Of a DNA stretch of 64,000 bases, positions 47,042 through 60,927 are shown in pieces; within the stretch, counting starts at the first letter, position 1, and each line of letters begins with the position of its first letter. Under the pieces are notes generated by a model. That model was not told the origin of the DNA, ran no database searches, and saw nothing but the letters and a program-made list of their open reading frames with translations. The stretch is taken from positions 7,069,501 to 7,133,500 of the forward strand of contig NC_021191.1 in NCBI RefSeq assembly GCF_000389965.1, written 5' to 3'. Source of the stretch: Actinoplanes sp. N902-109. GTDB lineage: Bacteria > Actinomycetota > Actinomycetes > Mycobacteriales > Micromonosporaceae. The position numbers and the translations under genes were made by a program.

Positions 47042-48082
47042 CTAGACAACATCGGTGTCCCGGAGCAGCGACCACAGGCCGGCGCCGTCCGGTGCGGAGA
47101 ACCACGTCTTGCCCCCGGAGCCCACCGCCTCCGGGGTGCCGGACGGCCCCGGGACGGCACCGGCCAGCACCGCCTGCGTCGGCGAGAGCCGGCGGATCGC
47201 GACCGCGGCCACACTGTCCGGGTGGGCGTGCGCGAACTCCGAGTAGATCTCCTGGTCGTGCTGGCCGTCGTCGCCGATCAGCAGCCAGCGGATGTCCGGG
47301 AACTCGCTGGACAGCCGGGCCAGGGTGTTGCGCTTGTGCTCCTGGCCGCTGCGGAACCAGCGGTCCGGCGTGGGACCCCAGTCGGTCAGCAGCAGCGGGC
47401 CGGCCGGGTACAGGTGCCGCGACAGGAAACGGTTGAGCGCCGGCGCCACGTTCCACGCGCCGGTCGACAGGTAGAACACCGGCGCGCCCGGGTTGGCGTT
47501 GACCAGGCGCTCATAGAGAACGGCCATGCCGGGTACGGCCATCCGCGCATGCTCATCCAGCACGAAGGTGTTCCAGGCGGCGAGCAGCGGACGCGGCAGC
47601 GCGGTCACCATGACGGTGTCGTCGATGTCGCTGATCACGCCGAACTTCATCGCCGGATCGACCACCCGGATCGGTGCCTCGACCGGCTGCGCCCCCTCGG
47701 TCGTCAGCCGTACGCAGGCCCAGCCCGGCTCGAGGTCGCCCTTGACCCTGGTGTCGACGTAGCCGCTGCGATCCGTGCGGGTCTCGTGGATCTGATCGCC
47801 GACCTGGATCTGAACGGGCGCGTTGTGCACCGGCGACGAGGTGAAGCTGCGCCAGCCGCGGACCTTTTCCAGCCGCTTGCCCGCCTGGTTGCGCCGCGTG
47901 AGCACCACCCGGGCCATCACCCGGGCCCACCCGGGCGCACCGTAGCCCGTGTAAGCCGTGATCACCGGCTGCCAGCCGCGTTGCCGCAGCCTCCGCTCGA
48001 CGACCTCGTGCACGGCGTCCTCGATCCGCGCGGCGCGATGCAGCCGCACGGCGGGCGGGCGGCCCGCCGGGGTCACTGACAC
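47042..48082 (-). CDS. App1-like (DUF2183) phosphatidate phosphatase
   Basis: A 346-residue protein with the App1/DUF2183 HAD-like domain. The catalytic loop is FGVISDIDDTVMVT, motif II is YLSTGAWNV, the basic residue lies in HKRNTL and motif IV is LIGDDGQHDQEIY. Yeast App1 removes phosphate from phosphatidic acid, and a similar lipid phosphatase role is likely. Residues 1-140 form the family's N-terminal beta-rich region. The GTG start at 48082 is chosen because AGGAGG lies five bases upstream. The gene is intact. Confidence 0.9.
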   Translation of the reverse strand: MSVTPAGRPPAVRLHRAARIEDAVHEVVERRLRQRGWQPVITAYTGYGAPGWARVMARVVLTRRNQAGKRLEKVRGWRSFTSSPVHNAPVQIQVGDQIHETRTDRSGYVDTRVKGDLEPGWACVRLTTEGAQPVEAPIRVVDPAMKFGVISDIDDTVMVTALPRPLLAAWNTFVLDEHARMAVPGMAVLYERLVNANPGAPVFYLSTGAWNVAPALNRFLSRHLYPAGPLLLTDWGPTPDRWFRSGQEHKRNTLARLSSEFPDIRWLLIGDDGQHDQEIYSEFAHAHPDSVAAVAIRRLSPTQAVLAGAVPGPSGTPEAVGSGGKTWFSAPDGAGLWSLLRDTDVV

Positions 48083-49625
48083 GTCGGCCTCCTGCCGTTG
48101 CTACTCAACGCCCCTGTGACGGTACCTGCCCCACCGGCACCGCGCGCCACAACCGGCCGTCGCGGCTGCACCCCAGTCATTGCCCCATCCGCCCCCAGTC
48201 GATGCACACCCAGTGCAATGCTTCTCCGGCCGTCGTGTCGGTCGCTACCCGGAGGTCCACCCCCGAGCGTCCACCTCGGCCGCTGCGTTCCCGCTCTCCC
48301 ACGACTACCGCGATCCCGCTCTCCCCCGGGCCACCGCGATCCCACTCTCCCGTGCCGCCGCGATCCCACTCTCCCGGCCGCCACGTTCCCGCTCTCCCAC
48401 GACCGCAGCTCTCCCGTTCTCCCATCACTACCGCGACCCTGCTTGTCCCGGGCCGACACGTTCCCGCTCTCTCCCGGCCGCCGCGTTCCCGCTCCACCCA
48501 GGCCGGCGCGTTCCCGCTGTCTCCTGACCACCACGTTCCCGCACACTCCCGGCCGCCGCGTTCCCGCTCCCCCGGGCTGGCGCGTTCCCGCTTTCTCCCG
48601 GGCCACCGTGATCCGCCTCTCCCCCGGCCGCCACGTTCCCGCTCTCCCATCACCACCGCGATCTTGCTCTTCCCGGGCCGGCGCGTTCCCGCTCGCTTCC
48701 GGCCACCGCGTTCCCGCTCCCCCGGGCCGGCGCGTTCCCGCTCTCGGGCATGACGGTGCTCCTCTCGATGCCCGTCCCCATCGCATTCCTCCCCCGGCCG
48801 CCACGTTCCCGCTCTCCCACGACCGCAGCTCTCCCGATCTCCCATCACCACGGCGATCCTGCTCGTCCCGTGCCGGCGCGATCCCGCTCTCTCCTGGCCA
48901 CCGCGTTCCCGCTCACTTTTACCCACCGCGTTCCTGCTCGCTCCTGGCCGGCGCGTTCCCGCTCTCTCCAGGACGGCGCGATCCCTGCTCTCCCAAGATC
49001 ACCGCTTCTTCCGGGGCCGTTTCCCTCGCGGGCGAGCGGAGGTCAGGCCGATGGGCGGGTGCGGGCGGTGGTTTCAGGCGGGGTGCCGGAGACCGCGGGG
49101 TACGGGGAGGAGACACGGGCGGTGGGGACCGCGGGGTTCGGCGAAGTGATATGGGCGGGCGACGCCCCTGGCCGGGAGCGGGCCGGGTGGCGAGGATGAC
49201 TGGCCGGGTCCGGACGGCGGGCGTCGTTCGCGTTGCCGGTGCGACGACGGTCGCGGGGCGTTGCCGAACGGGCCGACGCAGCACGGGTGGGCTACACCGA
49301 GCGGGTCGGCACAGCACGGGTGGGCTACACCCAGCGGGTCGGCACAGCACGACGGGCTACAGCGAACCAACCGACAACAACCCGGCGACCGACACCAGAC
49401 CAGCCGACACAGCCACGACGAGCTACACCGAACCAACCGACAACGACCCGGCGACCGACACCAGACCAGCCGACACAGCCACGACGAGCTACACCGAACC
49501 AACCGACACCAACGCAGCGACCGACACCGAACGGGCCGACACACCACGGCGGGCTACACCGAACGGGCCGACGCAGGCGTGGCAACCGACACCGAACCAG
49601 CCGACGCCGACGCCGACGTGGCGGG
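48083..49625. other. 1.5-kb gene-poor stretch built of minisatellites
   Basis: Apart from the tandem repeats listed separately I see no reliable gene here. Frames stay open on both strands because the repeats are GC-rich, but none has a ribosome site or a non-repetitive domain. The stretch between 49011 and 49264 is non-repetitive and GC-rich; I see nothing definite in it. The App1 gene promoter is probably within 48083-48200. Confidence 0.6.
48276..49010. repeat. Degenerate minisatellite of about 25-30-bp units
   Basis: The core GTTCCCGCTCTCCC, often preceded by CCGCCGC or CACC and varied to ATCCCACTCTCCC, recurs more than twenty times over about 735 bases, with unit lengths between roughly 24 and 30. 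The variation in unit length and sequence suggests an old array that has diverged. No periodic protein is implied. Confidence 0.85.
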
Positions 49626-49880
49626 CTACGCCGAGCGGGCCGACGCTGACGTGGGGACGGACACCGAGCGGGCCGACGCAGCCACGGCGGGCATTGCCGG
49701 GCGGGGCGACGCGGGCATCGCGGGCGACGTCGAACGGGCCGGCGCGGGCATGGCGGGCGATGCCGAGCGGGGCGACGCAGGCATGGCGGGCATTGCGGAG
49801 CGGGCCGGCGCGGGCATCGCGGGCATTGCCGTGCGGGCCGGCGCGGGCATGGCGGGCGAAATCGGGCGGGCTGGGGCGGG
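49265..49880. repeat. 33-bp-period array that enters the 3' end of the gene at 49626
   Basis: Units 49265-49297 and 49298-49330 are near-identical 33-mers, with a 32-base copy at 49331-49362. They are followed by three 66-base units (starting 49363, 49429 and 49495) made of two diverged 33-mers. From about 49561 a related 33-base rhythm goes on to about 49880, inside the Pro/Ala-rich coding sequence. As 33 is a multiple of three, all frames stay open. Confidence 0.85.
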
Positions 49881-50693
49881 CGTGGTGGCTGCGGTGGTTC
49901 TGGGGGTTGGGAGGGTGTGGCGGGCTGGGGTTGTGGACCGGGTGGTGCTGGTGAGCAGGTTTGCGGCCAGGGCTTGCGCGCGGAGGGTGCGGAGGGCGGT
50001 GGCGGCGCGTTCGGAGCGGGTCCAGGCCTGGTGTTCGCGGGCGGTGGCGGCCTTGTACTCGGCGAAGCGGTGGTCGCGGGCGGCGGTGCGCAGGGCGGTT
50101 TCCTGGGCTACCGGGTGCTTGCGGGGGTTCCAGCCGCCGCGGTGGGCCAGGGCCTCGTTGAGCTGGCCGATGGAGAGTTCGCGCTGACGGCAGGCGGCCA
50201 GCGCGCGGCGGTGCAGGAAGCGTTCGCGGTCGGCGATCTCGGCCCGGGTGCGGCGCTGTTTGAGGATCGGGTAGGACGCGGCCGCGGTGCACCGGCGGGC
50301 CACGCGATCGGCGGCATCGTAGGCGGCCCAGGCGGCTTCGACCTCGGCCTGCGCCTGCTCCCAGACGCTGCGGCACTGCTCAGCCGTTTCGGCGGCGCTG
50401 CGGATCGCCGCGTCGATCCCGGCCGCGCGCCGCTCAGCCTCGGCCCGGACCGCTGCCGCCTCGGCGGCCCGTCCGGAACGGAGGACGCCGGAACGGAGGA
50501 TGCCGATCCGGGACGGGCGGTCCGCCGGGGAGGGTCCGGGGAAGGAACCGGCAGAAGCAGCGGAGGGGAAGGCAGGCGAGGAAGCCGCACGCGGGCGGCC
50601 AGGGGCGGAGCGATGGCGGGGCAGGGCGAGGCCGGCCACCGCGGCGGCCAGGGACAGCAGCAGGATCATCCAGATGAGGGCGGCGGTTTCCAT
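49626..50693 (-). CDS. Membrane-anchored coiled-coil protein with Pro/Ala repeat tail
   Basis: A 355-residue protein. An N-terminal membrane helix (METAALIWMILLLSLAAAVAG) is followed by a Pro/Ser/Ala spacer (25-70), a long helical region at about 75-235 rich in Ala/Glu/Arg that looks like a coiled coil, and a Pro/Ala tail made of 11-residue repeats of the type PAMPAPARSAM. There is no catalytic motif. I chose the ATG at 50693 since it opens the membrane helix; a GTG at 50762 would add 23 residues. The tail is encoded by a 33-bp minisatellite that continues beyond the stop codon. Confidence 0.65.
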   Translation of the reverse strand: METAALIWMILLLSLAAAVAGLALPRHRSAPGRPRAASSPAFPSAASAGSFPGPSPADRPSRIGILRSGVLRSGRAAEAAAVRAEAERRAAGIDAAIRSAAETAEQCRSVWEQAQAEVEAAWAAYDAADRVARRCTAAASYPILKQRRTRAEIADRERFLHRRALAACRQRELSIGQLNEALAHRGGWNPRKHPVAQETALRTAARDHRFAEYKAATAREHQAWTRSERAATALRTLRAQALAANLLTSTTRSTTPARHTLPTPRTTAATTPAPARPISPAMPAPARTAMPAMPAPARSAMPAMPASPRSASPAMPAPARSTSPAMPASPRPAMPAVAASARSVSVPTSASARSA

Positions 50694-50790
50694 CGTTGGC
50701 ACCGGCTTCTCTTGTGTGTCGGGATCACTGACTGTGGGGGGATCGAACCGGGGGTCCGGCACCTGGCTGCCCGGTCATGGCGTGCCAAGG

Positions 50791-50880
50791 CCCGCAGCGA
50801 ACCGGGCAGACCGCAGAACCAGGGAGACCGCAGAACCGGGCAGACCGCAGAACCGGCGAGGACCGCAGAACCAGGGCTGG
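50791..50880 (+). repeat. Four 17-18-bp tandem repeats
   Basis: AGACCGCAGAACC occurs at 50808, 50825 and 50842, and GACCGCAGAACC at 50861. Spacing is 17, 17 and then 18 bases. A degenerate copy, CCGCAGCGAACC, precedes them. The array lies in the 187-base gap between two minus-strand genes. Confidence 0.8.
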
Positions 50881-51237
50881 TCAGGCGGGCGGCGCGCGAC
50901 CGGCGAAGGCGGCCTGGTGAACGGTGCCGGGCAGCGGGATGGGCCGACCGGCCGGGTTGAGCTCGGCGGTCTCGGCAAGGTCGGGCGCGGGGGCGGGCGC
51001 CGGGCCGGAGGTCTGCGGGGCGTCGGCCGGGCCGGGCACGAGGACACGGTCGGTCACCGCGGTGCCGGTGAGCGGCGCATCGACGACTGTGCCGACGGTG
51101 GCGGGCTCGGGGGCCGGGGACGGGCTGGTGAGCGCGGGTGCGGCGAACGCGAGGGCGATCAGGGCCAGGCCGGTGAGAAATTGCAGCAGGCGGCGCCCGT
51201 CCCAGAGACGGGGCACGGCGCGCGCCACCACAGTCAC
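50881..51237 (-). CDS. Small Pro/Ala-rich membrane-anchored protein
   Basis: A 118-residue protein starting VTVVARAVPRLWDGRRLLQF (GTG). One membrane helix (LLQFLTGLALIALAFAAPAL) leads to a Pro/Ala/Thr-rich extracytoplasmic part without a recognisable domain. The ribosome site is weak, so the start is uncertain. It is 187 bases upstream of the coiled-coil membrane protein gene on the same strand, and divergent from the sirtuin gene. Function unknown. Confidence 0.6.
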   Translation of the reverse strand: MTVVARAVPRLWDGRRLLQFLTGLALIALAFAAPALTSPSPAPEPATVGTVVDAPLTGTAVTDRVLVPGPADAPQTSGPAPAPAPDLAETAELNPAGRPIPLPGTVHQAAFAGRAPPA

Positions 51238-51340
51238 CCCGTCAACGTACCGCGAACCGCAGGTCCGTGCACAGATCGCATCGATTGAGCGTCTCGTCCC
51301 ACTCCGGAGAGTGACCGCGGCAGTGCGGGACAATGGCAGG

Positions 51341-52186
51341 GTGGAAAAAGTCGAGGAGCTGGCCGGCTGGGTGGCCGACGGCGGCGTGGTGGTGCTCAGC
51401 GGGGCCGGGTTGTCGACCGAGTCCGGCATCCCGGACTACCGGGGGCCGTCCGGCGCGGCGCGGCGGAGCACCCCGATGACCTATCAGACGTTCACCCGGG
51501 ATCCGATCGCCCGGCGGCGGTACTGGGCGCGCAGCCATCTGGGCTGGCGCACGATCGGCGATGCCCGGGCCAATGCCGGGCACCGGGCCGTGGCACGGCT
51601 GCAGGAGCTGGGCCGGATCGACGGCATCATCACGCAGAACGTGGACGGCCTGCACCAGGACGGCGGCGCGCACGGCGTGGTCGAGCTGCACGGCAATCTG
51701 GCCCGGGTGGCCTGCCTGGACTGCGGCGAGATCACCGGGCGGGCCGCGCTGGAGGAACGGCTGGTCGCCGCCAACCCGGGGTTCGGCGCGGTGGTGTCCG
51801 CCGTCAACCCGGACGGCGACGTGGAGATCGACGATGCCGCGCTGGACGGCTTCACCGTGGTCAACTGTGCCGGCTGCGGGGGGATGCTCAAGCCGGATGT
51901 CGTCTACTTCGGCGAGACGGTGCCGCGCAGCCGGGTGGACCGCAGCTTCGAGCTGGTCGCCGGGGCGCGCACGTTGCTGGTGCTGGGTTCGTCGCTGACT
52001 GTCATGTCGGGGCGCCGGTTCGTGTTGCGGGCGGCCAAGGACGGCATCCGGATCGCGATCGTCAACCAGGGTGTCACGCGCGGGGAGCCGTACGCGCAGC
52101 TGATCGTCGATGGTCCGCTGGGTTCGATCCTGCCGCGGCTGGCGCAGGACGTCGACGACGCCCTATATGTCAGCAATGAACGCTGA
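51341..52186 (+). CDS. NAD-dependent protein deacylase (sirtuin, class II/SIRT4-like)
   Basis: A 281-residue sirtuin that removes acyl groups from lysines using NAD. The NAD site is GAGLSTESGIPDYRGP, the catalytic region TQNVDGLHQDGG with VELHG, and the zinc site uses CLDC and CAGC. The loop GETVPRSRVDRSF and the motif LGSSLTVMSGRR are typical of the class II, SIRT4-like group. It starts at GTG 51341. It has no obvious operon partners and may adjust metabolic enzymes by deacylation. Confidence 0.93.
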   Translation: MEKVEELAGWVADGGVVVLSGAGLSTESGIPDYRGPSGAARRSTPMTYQTFTRDPIARRRYWARSHLGWRTIGDARANAGHRAVARLQELGRIDGIITQNVDGLHQDGGAHGVVELHGNLARVACLDCGEITGRAALEERLVAANPGFGAVVSAVNPDGDVEIDDAALDGFTVVNCAGCGGMLKPDVVYFGETVPRSRVDRSFELVAGARTLLVLGSSLTVMSGRRFVLRAAKDGIRIAIVNQGVTRGEPYAQLIVDGPLGSILPRLAQDVDDALYVSNER

Positions 52187-52280
52187 GGGATGCCCGCGTT
52201 TATAGACCCGAAACCTAAATAAAGACGTCGACTCGTTGACGTGACCCGGCTCACCGGAGTTAACTGCCGGAACCGCTCCC

Positions 52281-52314
52281 GAAACCGGTTCCGAAACTAC
52301 GGCGAAACCGGTTC
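52281..52314. promoter_or_regulatory. Pair of GAAACCGGTTC operator-like sites before the LacI gene
   Basis: GAAACCGGTTC occurs at 52281-52291 and at 52304-52314, 23 bases apart, each around a palindromic AACCGGTT core. LacI-family operators are typically such GC-centred palindromes. The gene starts 20 bases downstream, suggesting autoregulation. Confidence 0.6.
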
Positions 52315-52333
52315 GTCACTCGCCGGAGGACAC

Positions 52334-53425
<1,092 letters not shown>

Positions 53426-53460
53426 CCCCCACACCGCACAGACCGACGTCCGGCCGCATC

Positions 53461-53472
53461 GCGACCGGTCGC
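53461..53472. promoter_or_regulatory. Candidate LacI operator ahead of the binding-protein gene
   Basis: GCGACCGGTCGC is a perfect 12-bp palindrome with the same ACCGGT centre as the two sites before the lacI-type gene. It lies 63 bases before the binding-protein start, in the 109-base gap that should hold the transporter promoter. Confidence 0.45.
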
Positions 53473-53534
53473 TACCCGCCCGTACCCGGGCACCCCTCTC
53501 ACCCGAATGCGCAACACCCCAAGGAGATCCGAAG

Positions 53535-55217
<1,683 letters not shown>

Positions 55218-55224
55218 TGTCGCC

Positions 55225-55254
55225 GCCGCCCCCGCCCGGCCGGGCGGGGGCGGC
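55225..55254 (+). promoter_or_regulatory. Perfect 30-base palindrome after the binding-protein gene
   Basis: GCCGCCCCCGCCCGG (55225-55239) is followed directly by its exact complement (55240-55254), then TTCCCC. It lies eight bases past the stop of the binding-protein gene and 21 bases before the next start. Such hairpins in transporter operons commonly protect the upstream mRNA or partly terminate it, so more binding protein than membrane parts is made. Confidence 0.7.
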
Positions 55255-55275
55255 TTCCCCAAAGAGAGATACGGC

Positions 55276-57332
<2,057 letters not shown>

Positions 57333-57336
57333 GACG

Positions 57337-58418
57337 ATGACCATTCCCACCTCGAGCGTCGAGCAGGTCATCCCCGGTCAGGGCGCGATGGCCCAGCCGG
57401 AGGCCAAGCCGGTCCGGGCCAGGCGGCAGCGGTTCCGCTTCGTGTCCAACGGCAAGGCGCTGACCGGCATCGTCATCCTCGGCATCTACGTCCTGTTCGC
57501 GATCATCGGTCCGTGGGTGGCCCCCTACGACCCGGACGCCCGCAGCGAGGACCTCGTCCAGGGCCCGTCGGCGTCGCACTGGCTCGGCACCACGCACCTC
57601 GGTCAGGACGTGCTCAGCCAGTTGCTGGACGGCACCCGTACGGTCATGGTCGTCGGTCTTGCCGCCGGTGCCATGGCCACCGTGCTCTCGGTGCTGATCG
57701 GGGTGACCGCCGGCTATCTCGGCGGCGGCTGGGACGAGAGCCTGTCCGCGCTGTCCAACGTGTTCCTGGTGATCCCGGCGCTGCCGCTGGTCATCATCAT
57801 CACGGCGGCGGCGCCCTCCGGCGGTGCCGTGCTGGTCGCGCTGATCATCGGCGCCACCTCGTGGGCCTGGAACGCCCGGGTGCTGCGGGCCCAGACACTG
57901 TCGCTGCGGCGGCGGGACTACGTCGAGGCGTCCCGGGCGACCGGCGAGAAGACCTGGCGGATCATCCTGTTCGAGATCCTGCCCAACCTCACCGCGATCA
58001 TCGCCTCCGGTTTCGTCGGTACGGTGATCTTCGCGGTCACCTCGGAGATCACCCTGGCGTTCATCGGCATCGGCTCGGACACCGGCTGGAACTGGGGCAC
58101 GATCCTGTTCTGGGCGCAGAGCCAGCAGGCGCTCGCGCAGGGTGCCTGGTGGTGGTTCGTCCCGGCGGGTCTGGCGATCGCGTTCCTCGGCACCGCCCTC
58201 TCGCTGATCAACTTCGGTATCGACGAGTTCGTCAGCCCGCGGTTGCGCAGTGCCGGCAAGACCAAGGTCAAGACCGCTTCCGGCCGTACGGTGCGGATGC
58301 GCGTCGGTTTCACGCCCGTGCTGAGCAACTCGTCCGCCCCGCACACCCACGCGAAACCGATCCCGACCATGTCCACGGCCGCCGCGACCCCGGTGAACCG
58401 CAGCAAGGAGGCGACCGA

Positions 58419-58422
<4 letters not shown>
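57337..58422 (+). CDS. Opp-type ABC transporter permease (OppC-like)
   Basis: A 361-residue permease. The first helix is TGIVILGIYVLFAIIGPWVA; the APYDPDA motif that follows is typical of OppC/DppC. The EAA loop is RRDYVEASRATGEKTWRIIL. The C-terminal 60 residues (SAGKTKVKTASGRTVRMRVG and a Thr/Pro/Ala tail) extend beyond the usual end of the family and are probably cytoplasmic and disordered. GGAGG precedes the ATG. The gene overlaps the next by four bases. Confidence 0.93.
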
Positions 58423-59425
<1,003 letters not shown>

Positions 59426-59429
<4 letters not shown>

Positions 59430-60820
59430 ACCCCGTTGCGGCACGCGGTCTGCTGCTGCCCGAGGCTGACTTCCCGCCGTCGTTCCGGTGGGGGGTCGCC
59501 ACCTCGTCGTACCAGATCGAGGGCGCGGTCGCCGAGGACGGCCGGACACCGTCCATCTGGGACACGTTCAGCCGGGTGCCCGGCGCGGTCGCCGGCGGCG
59601 ACAACGGCGACGTCGCGTGCGACCACTACCACCGGATGCCGCAGGACGTGGCGCTGATCAAGAGCCTGGGCGTGGACACGTACCGGTTCTCGGTGGCCTG
59701 GCCACGGGTGCAGCCGGGCGGGCGCGGCCCGGTCAACCCGGCCGGCCTGGCGTTCTACGACCGGCTGACCGACGAGCTGCTGGCCGCCGGGGTCGACCCG
59801 TGGGTGACGCTCTACCACTGGGACCTGCCGCAGGAGCTGGAGGACGCGGGCGGCTGGCCCAGCCGCGACACCGCGTACCGCTTCGCCGACTACGCCATGC
59901 TGGTGTTCGACAAGCTCAGCGACCGGGTGGACAACTGGACCACGCTCAACGAGCCGTGGTGCTCGGCGTGGCTGGGCTACGCGATCGGGGTGCACGCCCC
60001 GGGCCGCAAGGACTACGACGCCAGCATCGCGGCGGTGCACCACCTGCTGCTCGGCCACGGGCTGGCGACCCAGCGGATGCGTGCGGCGGCGACCCGCGAG
60101 CACACCTTCGGCATCACCCTCAACACGGGTACGGCCGACCCGCTCACCGACACCGAGACCGACCGCGCCGCCGCCCGCCGCGCCGACGGGATGGGCCTGC
60201 GCATCTATCTCGACCCGCTGCGCAAGGGCGGCTATCCGCAGGACATGGTCGACGACCTGGCGGCGCGCGGCACGGCCTTCCCGGTCCGGGACGGCGACCT
60301 CGCGATCATCGCCACCCCGTTCGACGTGCTCGGCGTGAACTTCTACTTCGGCCAGGACTTCAGCGGCACCGACGAGCAGGGCAGCCTCGTCGACGAGGAC
60401 GGCCACCCGGTCGTGCGCGCCGTGCTGCCGGACCGTCCGAGGACCGCGATGGGCTGGCCGATCACCCCGGAGCGCTTCACCCAGCTGCTGGTCCGGCTGC
60501 ACCGGGACTACCCCGGCCTGCCGCTGGTCATCACCGAGAACGGCGCGGCCTTCGACGACGTCGCCGACGAGTCCGGCTTCGTGACCGACGACGACCGCAC
60601 GGCCTACCTGGCCGAGCACCTCGCGGCGGTGGCGGCGGCCCGCGAGCAGGGTGCCGACATCCGCGGCTACTTCGCCTGGTCGCTGCTGGACAACTTCGAG
60701 TGGGCCGAGGGCTACGCCAAGCGCTTCGGCATCGTGCACGTCGACTACGCCACGCAGGTGCGCACCCCGAAGCAGTCCGCCCTGTGGTTCCGCGACACGA
60801 TCGCCCGCAACCGCGCGTGA
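59426..60820 (+). CDS. GH1 beta-glucosidase
   Basis: A 464-residue cytosolic beta-glucosidase of family GH1. The acid/base is Glu176 (TLNEPW) and the nucleophile is Glu371 (ITENG). The N-terminal family pattern FRWGVATSSYQIEGA is intact, as is the C-terminal AWSLLDNFEWAEGY. It should split imported beta-gluco-oligosaccharides to glucose. There is no signal peptide. Coupling to OppD by a four-base overlap shows that uptake and hydrolysis are made together. Confidence 0.96.
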
Positions 60821-60872
60821 GGTCGTCGATCTCCGGGGACGGGTGTGGGCCCGCCCCCCGCAGATCGGTCGC

Positions 60873-60896
60873 TGTAAATCATGTAACAAGCTTTAC
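60873..60896. promoter_or_regulatory. Inverted repeat ahead of the GH30 gene
   Basis: GTAAA (60873-60877) and TTTAC (60892-60896) flank ATGTAACAA in an otherwise GC-rich 107-base gap. The AT-rich block could hold a promoter or an operator for the secreted enzyme. It does not resemble the ACCGGT sites of the LacI gene. Confidence 0.35.
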
Positions 60897-60927
60897 GGTT
60901 CGTTTCATCACGTCGAGGATTAACGGC

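Noticed and set aside
48276..49010. Long open frames encoding Arg/Pro/Ser-rich proteins on both strands
   Set aside because: They are produced by the minisatellite and have no non-repetitive domain, ribosome site or codon bias of a gene.
49363..49560. Possible CRISPR array of 66-bp units
   Set aside because: The units are continuous tandem copies made of two 33-mers, without spacers.
59488..60927. Extension of the GH30 frame into the GH1 gene
   Set aside because: It is a shadow frame. GH30 begins with a signal peptide at 60928 after a ribosome site.
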